From: Carya illinoinensis | Lineage: Eukaryota; Streptophyta; Magnoliopsida; Fagales; Juglandaceae | Reading direction: 5' to 3' | DNA: 64,000 bases | NCBI RefSeq assembly: GCF_018687715.1 | Contig: NC_056755.1 | Coordinates: 35,607,001-35,671,000 of the forward strand | Shown here: in pieces, positions 23,481 through 34,900 of the stretch | Layout of the letters: every line of letters starts with the position of its first letter | Position numbering within the stretch: position 1 is the first letter of the stretch | Program-made: the position numbers and the translations under genes | The notes under the pieces: generated by a model | What the model was told of the DNA's origin: nothing | The model's input: the letters and a program-made list of their open reading frames with translations, nothing else | The model's database searches: none

Positions 23481-24721
23481 AAAACAGAACAGATTATAAA
23501 CACATAATTAGATAAACATATCCAAGAAAGCATGTTTACATATTTTCAGCAGACATAAACCAAGAACCAAATCAAGCAAGAATAAGTATTACTCACTGTG
23601 TTGTGGACTGCAAGTTTTGCTTGCACTTTCAGAAGCAAAGTTCTTTCTTCAAAAGGTTTTTCAAATCACACTTGAGAGAATTTCCAGTACGACAGGCTAA
23701 CTGCTATAATTCTCAAAACAGATAGTATAGTGCAAGTGCAATAAGCAAACAACAGCAAGATCAAGATAGATGTAAGGCTTGAAGTCATAAACAGAGACAG
23801 AGTCACACTCACAAAGACAGTCAAGAATCAAGATGTCACATTAAGCAGGCGTACTAGGGTTTACAAATACACTTTCAGTATACAAACATGAAAAAAATGA
23901 TTAGATCTAAGTCTATATACATAGATGATCAAATATTTAACTCATTAACAGAGACAGAGTCACAGAGACACACAATCAAGTCACGAGTCACACCAAGCAA
24001 GGCCCATCATTACAAAGTTACAAATATTTGTCAAACATGCAAAAACATGATTAGATCTACAATACTACATTTTAGAAATTGTTACGAGAGAAACAGAGAC
24101 ACAAAATGGGTTAATAATTAGTTAAATGAACAGGAACATGATCAATACGAAAATCCCCAAACATAAACCAGGATTCAAGGAGTCAATGACCAAATATCCA
24201 AACAGATCCAACGAAATGGTTAGAAACAAAAAATAACCTAATTAATCGACTGATAGACAAACCAAATATCGAACCAGAGAAGCATGAACCACGAAATCAG
24301 AGATATAGTCGGTTGGGAGTCATAAATGCTAGCATTTAATGACCCATCCGTCGAGGCCTGACTGCCATCTCTGAGATTGAGATTGCAGTCAACAAAATCG
24401 GCCAATGCCTGCGATTGCGAGGGTTTTGTGCAATCGCAGACTCCGGTCTCCGAGTCCCAGACTCGATGTGCCTCCAGAACCTTCAAGAATCAAGCCTTGA
24501 TTCAAGGCTTCATTGAATCGTATCACACTATCACCGAATCGGGACTGAGAGGAGTGAGGAAATCGCAAATCGCGATGAGTCTGAGGGCTGAGAGGAAGTG
24601 AGATGTGAGTGAAACTGTGAAAGTGAAACGGCAGAATAGTCAACAGATGCGTGAAGTCGTGAAGGACAAAGTGAAAGGGGGCGGCTAGGGTTAGTTTTTA
24701 GAAGAGGGCTGTAAAAAGAGA

Positions 24722-24730
24722 CTTATATAG
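24722..24730 (-). promoter_or_regulatory. Candidate TATA box of the hAT transposase
   Basis: On the minus strand the sequence reads ctatataag, about 4.4 kb upstream of the transposase ATG and about 970 bp inside the right terminus. This position fits a hAT promoter near the 5' end followed by a long leader with an intron. No transcript evidence is available. Confidence 0.45.
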
Positions 24731-25399
24731 TAAGCAAGTTAACGGCTACGATTCATTCAAAGAGATCCAACGGTTCCGAAAATATAAATAATTATACAAG
24801 TTACAAACTTACAAGACAACAGCTTAATTTTTTGTTGTATTATTATATTTTGTAATACTAACACTATATAATATAATAAGTTATTAATTTTTTATATTAT
24901 ATATTTATTAAATTATTAATACAAGTTATACAACACCATATGTATTATGTATATAAGTATATTATGTAAATATATAATGTTATATATTATGTTAGTAATA
25001 TTATTATATTAGTATATTAGTATATGTTAAGTAAATATATATCACCATACATTAGTAATGGTATATGTAATTATGAATGTAAATTAGTTATAAAATGACC
25101 ATTTCAGTGATTTTCTTTCTTTTTATATATTATATATAAAATATTTTGGTTAATAATATTTTTGTATAAAGCTAATGTATTCATTATAACTTGTAAACTT
25201 ATAGGGTTTTGTATTTTGGTTATATTTATTCTATATAACTTCTAGTTGGTATTATAAATTAAGGGCTAGTTCTATAAGACTAGTTAATATTATAAATTTA
25301 TATATAGTATATGTAGTGGGCTATAACTATAAGTGAGACTAAGTCTATATACATAATTATGAATATTCTAAATTATATTTATAGTATCTATATATATTA

Positions 25400-25434
<35 letters not shown>

Positions 25435-25703
25435 AACTTTTGGCTATTATATATTGTATTATATATGTATAAATATATACGAGTCGAGCTCACGAGTCGA
25501 GTCGAGCTTCATACGAGTTTGTTCATGAACATTAATCGAGTCAGTCGAGTTTTATACGAGTTTGTATCGTTTAATAATCGAGCCTAATTCTATGTTTACG
25601 AACGATCCATTTAATATTCGAATCGAGTCGATTTCGAGTTTAATCGAGTCGATCTCGAGCTGCCTATCGAGTAGCCTGTTCATTTTACAGCCCTAGTCGT
25701 GCA

Positions 25704-26149
25704 CTAATCTGTGTACCAATACTGATTTATTCATACTTAAAACTTAAATTAACACTGTTTTCAATAAAATCTACTTTTTAGCCAATCACATCACATTGGT
25801 GCACAAATTAGTGCACAATTGTACTTGCAACAAGTATTTTTCAAACATTAATATTAAGTTATTAATATAAACTTACTTTTGATATATATATATATATAAT
25901 GTATTTATACTATAATATAAATAAACTAATAGTTTAGTATATGTGAATATCATATTATTACTAACATAGATAGTACGTAAAACTGAAAAAATCAGACTGG
26001 ACTGGAACAAAATTAAAACAACTGAAAGTTTTGATTTTGATAGTGAATTGGTCCGGTATTTGCTCTTAAATTCTCAAAACCAAAGTATACCGATTTGGTT
26101 CTAAAAAATGTGCAAAATTGGACCGGTTACACCCGTAGGTTTTCTTTTG
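25704..26149. other. Right flank of the hAT insertion
   Basis: This holds the remainder of the split MITE (to about 25838) and then AT-rich DNA with ggtccgg and accggtt motifs assigned to the possible outer shell. No gene is visible. Confidence 0.5.
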
Positions 26150-27970
26150 AAATCAAGATAACTTCCATTGATCAAACATCATGTTACAAAGAGTCTAATT
26201 GAACAACATGTCTAACACAATTACGAATCTCCTCTACTTCATAGAGATCACAATCACTCAAGAGGGCACTTGGCAAGCATGTGGGTTGCCATGTTAGAAT
26301 CCCTCTTAGTGTGGCAAAAGCTGCAAGAAGTTGTAGAACCTATTTTATGTCCTCAATAATTAAACCACCTTGGCTCCAATCAACTGTTATCTTCTGCATT
26401 CTCTCCACCACTTGCAATGAGTCCCCTTCAAAAATGATAGGATGAAAGCCAGCCTCTTTGCAGAATAAAACAGCCATCATCATTGCATATGCTTTTGCAG
26501 TGAAGGGAGAGATCTTGAAGCTTCTTCTTGCTCGGAGAGTGACAAAGAACATGGCCATTACTATCCCTAAGGATTGATCCAATACCAATTAAGCCCATGA
26601 TTTGATTAATAGCAGCATCCCAGTTCAATTTGTAGGTCCCCTCATGAGGTGTTTTCCATCTTTGATTACTTTCAAAGTAGATTATAGTTGTTGCAATTGG
26701 GGCATTCTGTTTTGTAGCTTTAAAGCATTTTAGATCATTTGAGGCTTTGTGAACAATAAAGTTTGGATGTCTAAACTCCTTACCGTGCACAAACTCATTC
26801 CTCCTTGTCCAATTAGTCTCACTATCGATCTTGCTTCCTCCATCAATGTTTTTGGTAACTTGTCAATCATTTGCTACCAAATTTCTTTAAAGGACAAGCC
26901 AACTAGAGAAAGTTTTTGAAGTGGTCTTCTAGCTTGACTCTAGACATCTCGAGTAGCACCACAATTCCACAGAACATGACTTGAGGACTTTTCTTCCAGA
27001 CCAAAGATTGGGCATTTATTGTCCTCTCTGATTTTTCTCTTGAATAGATTAGAGAAAGTTGGCAAAACCTCATTACATGCCCTCCAAAAGAACATTCTAA
27101 CACTATTTGGAACCTGCAATTTCAACAACACTTTCCATAAGTCACTTTGTGCACAGTTAGTTAAGGGGCCACTAACTTGATTGGACTAAATTTCTCTGTG
27201 AAGATAATAGACACTCTTCACTGAGAATATGCCATTTATAGTGCCTCCCCAAATCAATTGATCTTTTCTATTTCCCAAACTGATAGGGATGGTTTTAGTT
27301 AATTCCACCTCTATTTGAGTAAACAAAGTTGAGAGAATTTTTTCATCCCAACATCTAAGAGAAGAGTCAATTAAGTCAGCCACCAACATCACATCAGTTG
27401 AAGCATTGTATCTGTTTTGTGAAGCAAGGAAGTGGGGTGTAGGAAGCCATCTATCCTCCCATATTTTCACTTGTAAGCGATTGCCAATTCTTCATTTCAA
27501 ACTCTCTCTTAATAACTTAATACCAGCATGCAGACTCCTCCAAGCCAGTGATGGTCGAGAGCATACTTTTGCATCTAAAATTGAGGCATGTGGGAAATAT
27601 TTCTATTTGAGAAAAATGGCAAGGAGTGAAGTTGGGCATTGTAACATTTCCCACCCATATTTTGCTAGTAGAGTAATATTAAAGCTATTGAAGTTTCTGA
27701 AATCCAAACCTCCTTAATCTTTTGCTTTACTAATTTGGCTCCACTTTATCCAATATATCTTGGACTAATTCTCACTGAAACCCCACCAAAGCTTCCTTAG
27801 AACCTGGTCTAATCTGTTGGTGATGGATTTAGGAAGGAGAAAGATACCCATTGTGTATGTGTGGATGGCTTGCAACACAGATTTCAGTAGAACTTCTTTT
27901 CCAATAATCGATAGGCTACTTGTTTTCCAGTTGGTGATCTTGGACAATACTCCAGTTGTTTTCCTGTTGT
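26150..27970 (-). pseudogene. 5'-truncated L1-type LINE (RT end, zf-RVT, RNase H)
   Basis: Reading the minus strand, the order is that of a plant L1 ORF2 C-terminal half. The distal RT region comes first (SLSIIGKEVLLKSVLQAIHT, then LRKLWWGF, near 27950-27780). The conserved WEDRWLP stretch follows (near 27455), then the zf-RVT region (FFWRACNEVLPT with CPIFGLEEKSSSHVLW, 27090-26950). An RNase H domain ends it (NWDAAINQIMGLIGIGSILRD near 26610, GDSLQVVERM near 26400). Stops and frameshifts interrupt it. Upstream RT and endonuclease are missing, as expected for 5' truncation during target-primed insertion. Confidence 0.85.
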
Positions 27971-28659
27971 TACACCCCTAGATTTAACCATCCACTTGGG
28001 CTAGCTTTGCACATCATTTATTGGTCATTTTTTGTATCGTCGACCACCTATGCTTTAATGACCCAATTGTCTGCTCCATTTTACTTTGCTTATACTCATT
28101 GAAGTATAACAAAATTTTCTCCCAAAATTGGGTATGTTTTTTATTGATCTCTAGATTGCATCTAAACTAGTATTTAATCACTTCGACACCAGTAGTTTGT
28201 CTTCCTCTTAGGTGAAGTTGGCACCCCTCTAAGATTTTTAGTAGTAAAAACCTTTAGTTCGGGTTGGGATGGAGAGTCTTCCACTAACACTGGATTATGT
28301 TGAGTTTGACTTAAGAATGAGTGATCAGTGTTAGGGTCCTGATGTAAGAGGTTCGTGAAAAACTTATTTCCATGCTCTTGTGAGTCTATCTTTATAAAAT
28401 CGTAGACAATGAAGTAATTTAGATAAATTAAAAATTCAAAATTAGCTCATAAATTAAGACTGCTAAACTGGCTCAAAAAATAGTGGTGACCTCGAGGAAG
28501 GGGCACAAACTTAAGGCTGCAACAATCGATTGTCAATATTCTGAATCTTCAAACATATATTGGGCATCCAGGTTATCCAGCCATGGAGTTTGTGCCTATA
28601 CCCATTTTCCCTAATGAAATTTGATTTCATCACCACTACATATAATCACATGTAGAGGA
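27971..28659. other. Intergenic DNA left of the tandem array
   Basis: No gene is visible. The segment at about 28505-28610 (cacaaacttaaggctgcaac, ggttatccag) is a diverged relative of 30080-30180 on the far side of the array, so the array may lie between two copies of a larger unit. Confidence 0.45.
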
Positions 28660-30010
28660 AAAGAATACTGCTGAAAGAAAAAATGACCCAGCAAAGCCAA
28701 ATATCAAAACAACATGAAAAATAGTACAAAAGAAAAGTTAACGAACAAAGGAAAATAAAATATGATTAATTCTCTACCAAAAGGGCTGCCACATATTCTC
28801 AAGGATTTCAAAATAAAATGGCAAAGCCAAATAACATGGGAAAAAATCAATGATTAAAGAGAAAAACAAAAAAAAACAAAAACAAAAACAGGTTATCATA
28901 TTGAGCATAAGGGTTGTTACTTTTAATCAAAAATAAGTTGAGTTAAGCCTAAGGACTAATAAAAGCCAACTAACAAAGCAAAACAAAAATAGCAAAACAG
29001 TGGATCAATTCTCGGCAACAAATGGCTACCACATAAGCCTAAGGACTTCAAAATAAAATGTCGAAGTCAAATACCAATACCAAATATCAATTATTAAAGA
29101 AAAAACAACACAAAAAAAGTTATCATATTGAGCACAAAGGACTGTCATTTCTAGTAAGAAGAAGTTAAGTGTGGATATATCCCTATATAAAATAAAAGCC
29201 AACTAGCAAAGCAAAACAAAAAAAGCAAAATAGTTTTGCCTAATTCTCGAGCATAAATGCAATCATATATTCCCAAAGACTTCAAAATCAAATGACAAGG
29301 CCAAATACCATAGGCAAATATCAATTATTAAAGGAAAAATAGTACAAAATAGGTTTCATATTAAGCATAAGGGGATGTCATTTTTAATTAATAAGAAGTT
29401 AAGTTAAGCATGGATATATCACAACAGTAAAAAAAAAGAAAAAAAAAAAAAGAACCCAACAACAAAGCAAAAGAAAAACAACAAAAAAAGTTTCCAATAT
29501 TCTTGACCACAAGGGGCTACGGCATAGTCCCAAGGAGTTCAAAATCAAATGACAAAGCCAAATACAGCAGCTAAATATCAATAATTAAAGAAAAAACAAT
29601 ACAAAATATGTTATCATATTTAGCACAAGGGACTACCATTTTTAATCAAGAAAAAGTTGAGTTAAGCATGGATATATCACAACACAAAAGAAAAAGCCAA
29701 TCAACAAAGCAAAAGAAAAATAGTAAAACAATAGACCAATTTTCGACCACAAGGGGATACCACATATTCCAAGGACTTCAAAGTAAAATGAAGCCAAATA
29801 CCACGTCCAAATAACAATGAATAGAGAAAAAAAGCACAAGACAATTTATCATATTAAGCACAAGGAGCTGCCATTTTTAATCAAGAAGAAGTTAAGTTAA
29901 GGGTATATCACAACACCAAAGAAAAACCAACCAACAAAGCAAAAGAAAAACATCAAAATAATGGATCAATTCTCGACCACATGGGGCTACCACATATTCC
30001 CAAGGAATTC
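28660..30010. repeat. Tandem array of units of about 240 bp, about 5-6 copies
   Basis: Each unit contains ccacatattcccaaggactt, caaaatcaaatgacaaagcc, a ttatcatattgagcac block, gccatttttaatcaagaaga, gttaagcatggatatatcac and caaagcaaaagaaaaa. The ccacata landmark falls near 28799, 29039, 29263, 29521, 29760 and 29990, giving spacings of about 224-258 bp. Copies differ by many substitutions and indels, so the array is old. No ORF spans the units. Confidence 0.88.
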
Positions 30011-30611
30011 AAAATCAATGAACAGTATAACTCAAGAATAGAAAGCCTCAAAATGGTCAAAAGTCAAGCATAAGAAAGGAGCACAAGCTCAAATAGCTGC
30101 AAATCCTAATTGCCTTTGTGAAAGTTTCATAATAAAAATGGTTATCCAAGTTACCCTAGCATAGAGATCGAGCCCCATTCACACTACATGCTATTTTTAC
30201 ACTCTAAGCATTTAATTCAACCATCATCACAGTCTCAGTACGTTACAGATACAACCTCAATGACAGCCTATGCACATCAAAACTAGAAGTTACAAAATAT
30301 TTGTTCCAACAACAAATTCACAATCTTTACCAATAGAGTTATCAAATTAACACTCTCAAGAGCTGCGACAACAATCATTCTCATAACTTGTGATTTGCAA
30401 CTCAAGCATATATCATCATAGCATAAACATAATTCACAGTAAATGGAAATGGTATAAAAAGCTATGACTCAAGAACAAAAAAATTAATAATAGAGGGAAA
30501 ATAATTAGAGACCCAACATCACAAAGGAAGAATCAAATGATTCCAAATAACAAATTGCCACTTATAGCAATAGCAAAGCCAAAGAAAAGTTAAGCTCACC
30601 CAAATTGCTTG
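30011..30611. other. DNA between the tandem array and copia element 2
   Basis: No gene is visible. It includes the 30080-30180 block related to 28505-28610. The sequence continues at 39257 on the other side of copia element 2. Confidence 0.5.
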
Positions 30612-31891
30612 TGTTGAATCCAAGGTTTCAAGTGTTTTGTAATTATATATCTACACATGAATTTTGATAATAACAAATGAATTCAAAGAATAAAGAAGTC
30701 TCAAACTCAAGTTGTCTACACAATGGAATCAAGCACATCAAGGAAACAAGCATGAACAAGTAGGGAATAAGTTCACATTAAAGTTATAGAGTAATATTGT
30801 AAATCTCTTCAAAATTCGAAATTAGGATTAATACTCAAAATTAATATTTTATCATAAAACATTAAAATACATTTTCTACATGTGCATGAATATTTTTGAA
30901 AATTAAATTTGAAAATTTTGAAAGATGATTGATTGTCATCTTTTACATGTGCATGCCTTGATTAAAGAGTTGAATTTTGAAAATATTAAAAATGATTGAT
31001 TGTCATCTTTCACATGTGCATGTTTTATTTGAATATTTTCAAAAGTGATTGGTGCTTTTTTAGACTTATACAAAAGGTAGATGATTTTGTTTGAAAAATT
31101 TGAAAAGTAAAGTGTACTCCTTTTGTCATCTACAAAAAGTAAAAGATTAGGTTTGAATTTTTTGAAAAGGAAAGTGTGCTCCTTTTGTCATATGCCAAAA
31201 GTAAAAGATTAGGTTTAATTTTCTTGAAAAAGTGAATGATGTTGTCTTTGACATGTGAATCTTTTTAAATTTGAATATGAAGTCTCATATGCCTATAAAT
31301 AGATCATTTGAGAGCTTCACATTTACAACACCAAGAGCATACAACATTCATTCAAATCTTTCATTCTCTCTTCTCTAAGTATTGAGCCTTAATCCTTGTT
31401 CATTTTGAGAGATATAGTTTGCGCTGTATTGTTCTTATTTCACTCATTGAGGAGTGTTTTCTGATAACCTACCCACTATCAGCTCTTGTATCAGTAAAAG
31501 GGTGTGTATAACCCTTGTGCGTGTAGAAAGTGTTCTACACAGGGAATAGTTAAATCACCACGTGTAAGGTGATTGCAAGTGTAGAGGGTGTTCTACACGG
31601 ATCCTTTGTAGCGGTGTTGTTCAAATGTGTAATAGGTTTCTATCTCCACCTAAACGAAGTTAAATAGTGAATTTGGGGATCCTCAAGGGGTAGCTTGAGG
31701 CGAGGACGTAGGCGGTGGGGCCGAACCTCGTTAACATACTGAGTTTGTTTCTCTCTTACCCTTACTCTTTATATTTATTACTGTTTCATATTTTGTTTAT
31801 ATTTTATATTCTATATTTGATTTATAATTGTTATTTTTTTTTAAATACAACTCAATTCACCCCCCCTCTTGTGTTAGTCATCTGGGCAACA
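30612..31891 (+). repeat. 5' LTR of copia element 2
   Basis: The 1280-bp LTR is closely similar to 37909-39251. It contains two copies of a 62-bp unit (gtgctccttttgtcatatgc and following) near 31111 and 31173, where the 3' LTR has three. A TATA-like cctataaatag lies near 31290, followed by a conserved leader. Confidence 0.95.
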
Positions 31892-31893
31892 AT

Positions 31894-31905
31894 TGGTATC
31901 AGAGC
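31894..31905 (+). other. Primer-binding site of copia element 2
   Basis: The sequence tggtatcagagc lies two bases after the 5' LTR and is the classical complement of the initiator tRNA-Met 3' end used by plant Ty1/copia elements. Confidence 0.95.
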
Positions 31906-31950
31906 TAAGAGCTCTATTATAAGATTAACTATCTTTTGAGTTAAGATCTT

Positions 31951-34900
31951 ATGGCTAACATTGCAGTTTCATTTGGTGAAGGTCAATCTAGCAGTCGGCT
32001 TCCACTCTTTTGTGGAGATAATTATTCATTCTGGAAAGTTAGAATGAGAATATTTTTTCAGGCTCAAGGTAGAGAAATCTGGAAATGTATTGTAAATGAA
32101 CATTATATTCCAACAAAAGTGGTTGATGGATATAAAGGTCAAAAAGGAAGAAGAAGAGTTTGATCGTAAAGACGATAGACTTTATACTTTAAATTTAACT
32201 GCTATGAATTTATTATATAATGCTCTTAATGGAAATGAGTTTAATAGAATAATGAATTGCGCTACGGCAAAAGAAATTTGGGATAACTTGGAAGTAACTT
32301 ATGAAGGAACTTCGCAAGTCAAGAAATCAAAAATTTATATTCTTACTCATGAATATGAAATGTTTAAGATGAATGGTGATGAATCTATTTCTAATATGCA
32401 TACTCGTTTTACTAACATCATAAACAGCTTGACAGCTCTTGGCAAAGTTTATTCTATGGTGGAGATAGTAGGAAAAATTCTCAACTCTTTACCAAAACAT
32501 TGGGAATCAAAAGTTACAACAATTCTTGAAGCTAGAGACCTCAAGAAGCTCAAAGTCAATGAACTCATTGGGTCACTTATCACCCATGAGTACACATTAA
32601 AAAGAGGAGAAGAAGAAGGAAAGTCAAAGAAGAGCTTAGCACTTAAAGCTGTTCCTCATGAAAGTGAAAGTGATAAAGATGAGGAAAATGACGATAAAGA
32701 TGAAGAAGTTGCAATGATAACAAAAAGAATTCAGAGGTTCTTGAAGAAAAATAGAACTTCTCCTAGGAAATCTTTCAAAAATTTTTCAAGAAAGATTCAG
32801 GGAAAATGACACTTTAATTTGTTATAAATGCAATAAGCCTGGTCATATCAAGCCAAATTGTCCTCTGCTAAAGAAAGATCGAAACAAGGGCAAGAAAACA
32901 ATGAAAGCTACATGGGATGATGATTTAAGTAGCTCAGATAGTGAAGCAAGCAATGGAGAATCAGCAAATCTTTATCTTATGGCTAAAGATGACATTGAGG
33001 TAACAAATCTTGATAATATTGAAAATCCTTCATATGAAGAATTGCAAAATTATTTTAGAAGAGGTATACGAGGAATTTAAAAAATTGGGTATCAAGTATA
33101 CTATTTTGAAAAAGAAAAATTCTTTTTTAACAAATGAAATTGATATTTTAAGAAAATAAAATATCGTTTTGAAAGATGAAAATCTTGAATTGAAGAAGAA
33201 GAAAACTGATTTAGAAAATATTGCTAAAAACTTTACAAATGGAAAAAGAAATTTTAAAAAAACTTCTTGGTAGTCAAAGATGTGTTTTTGACAAGGCAGA
33301 TTTGGGATATATGTCAAAACAAAAATACAAACCTTATAAAGACTTCTTTGATAATCCTTCTACATCAAAGTCTAATATTCAAAATTATTTTTATAAAAAT
33401 AATTTTGTCAAAAAAGGATACTATTATAATCATTCAAGTTCTTCATATATGTCACATGTTATTTACGATTTCTGTAATAAAAATGGTCATAATTATCATA
33501 CTTGTCATATTAGAAGAAATCATATAATGACTATTAGGGCCATATGGGTACTTAAAAATCTTGTTTCTTCTAATACTAATAAATAAAGGATCCAAAGAAC
33601 TTGGGTACCAAGAAAAATCATTTTAATTATTTTTATAGGTATGCATGAAGTCATCCACAAGCAAAAACAAATGGTTTTTAGATAGTGGATGTTCAAGACA
33701 CATGACGGGAGACAAGACTAAGTTCTTTGATTTTAGATCTAAAGAAGAAGGACACGTGACATTTGGAGATAACTCGAAAGGGAAGATCGTGGGAATAGGT
33801 AAAATTGGTAATGAATCTTCTCTCATAATTGAAGATGTTCTATTTATTGAAGGTCTAAAATATAATCGTTTGAGTATAAGTCAATTATGTCATAAAGGAT
33901 TTACAGTTACTTTCAAAATGGATAAGTGCATTATTTTGAATGATCATGATTGTAATATTTATTTTATTGCTTTTAGAAACAATAATGTTTTTACAATCGA
34001 TTTTGAAGAAATTACCTCACAAGATGCTATTTGCTTTTCAGCTCAAAATGAAACTAGTTGGTTATGGCATAGAAGATTAGGTCATGCCAACATGAAACTT
34101 ATTTCCAAACTTTCAAAAAATGATCTTGTAAGAGGTTTACCAAAAACATATTTTCTTAAAGACAAAATTTGTGATGCATGCCAATTTGGTAAACAAACAA
34201 AAATTTCTTTTAAAACTAAGAAACATATTTCCACTACTAGACCATTGCAACTGATACACATGAATTTTTTTGGACCAAATAGAGTTGCAAGTCTAGGAGG
34301 AAAATATTATGCATTTGTTATTGTTGATGATTTCTTTAGATATACTTGGGTCATCTTTCTTACTCATAAAGATGAGGCACATAATGCCTTTACCAAGTTA
34401 TGTAAGAGAATTCAAAATGAAAAGGGCTATACTATTTCAAGTATCCGAAGTGATAGGGAAAAATAGTTTGTTAATAAAAATATTGAAATATTTTGTGATG
34501 AAAATGGTTTTGTGCATAATTTTTCTGCTCCTTGAACTCTTCAACAAAATAGGGTAGTAGAGAGAAAAAATAGATCTCTTCAAGAGATGGCAAGAACAAT
34601 GCTCAATGAGAACAACTTGCCTAGTTATTTTTGGGCCGAAGTGGTAAGTACTGCATGTTATGTTATAAATAAAGTTATGCTAAGGTCTAAATTAGATAAA
34701 ACCCCCTATGAGCTTTGGAATGAGAAAAAGCTCAACATTGGTTACTTTCATGTATTTGGATGCAAATGTTTTATTTTGAATGACAGGGATAATTTAGGCA
34801 AGTTTGATGCAAAATCTGATGAAGGTATTTTTCTCGGGTATTCTACTAATAGTAAAACTTATAGAGTATTCAATAAAAAGACTTTAACTGTACAAGAATC

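Larger units (their letters stand above)
16409..25695 (-). mobile_element. hAT DNA transposon, 9.3 kb, with transposase gene and nested solo LTR
   Basis: The termini are tagggctgta on the left and tacagcccta on the right, a perfect 10-bp inverted repeat. Both sides carry the same 8-bp flank gtcgtgca (16401-16408 and 25696-25703). Subterminal regions at 16420-16620 and 25470-25690 are packed with cgagc, ctcgag and gagccgag motifs in both orientations, typical of transposase-binding subterminal repeats in hAT elements. The minus strand carries the transposase gene. Removing the solo LTR (21012-23003) and one 5-bp duplication leaves about 7.3 kb. The remainder is non-coding, with direct repeats at 16986/17752 and tandem repeats around 20.4-21.0 and 23.0-23.5 kb. 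Confidence 0.92.
16380..25838 (+). mobile_element. MITE split by the hAT insertion
   Basis: The left 29 bp (16380-16408) and the right part (25696-25838) join across the hAT element into a sequence homologous, in inverse orientation, to the uninterrupted MITE at 3943-4098. The outer ends (ttttgctacatacaagcac on the left; gtgcacaattgtacttgc near the right end) form its terminal inverted repeat. It is non-coding. Confidence 0.65.
16007..26137. mobile_element. Possible old non-autonomous hAT-like shell enclosing the nested elements
   Basis: The left edge taagggtgtaaaaa with ggttgaaccagacc, and the right edge gaccggttacacccgta, look like the two arms of a hAT-like element of the kind at 11088 and 14289. 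About 370 bp lie on the left and 300 bp on the right of the MITE they would enclose. The expected 8-bp flanking duplication is not convincing (gttttaac against ggttttct), so this is a weak call. Confidence 0.35.

Noticed and set aside
24389..24643. 84-codon minus-strand frame near the hAT promoter
   Set aside because: It could be a leader exon of the transposase transcript, but it has no recognised protein similarity and no clear in-phase splice to the transposase, so I did not call a gene.
28660..30010. CRISPR-like regular repeats
   Set aside because: Units are about 240 bp, diverged and contiguous in a plant genome. This is a tandem array, not short repeats with unique spacers.
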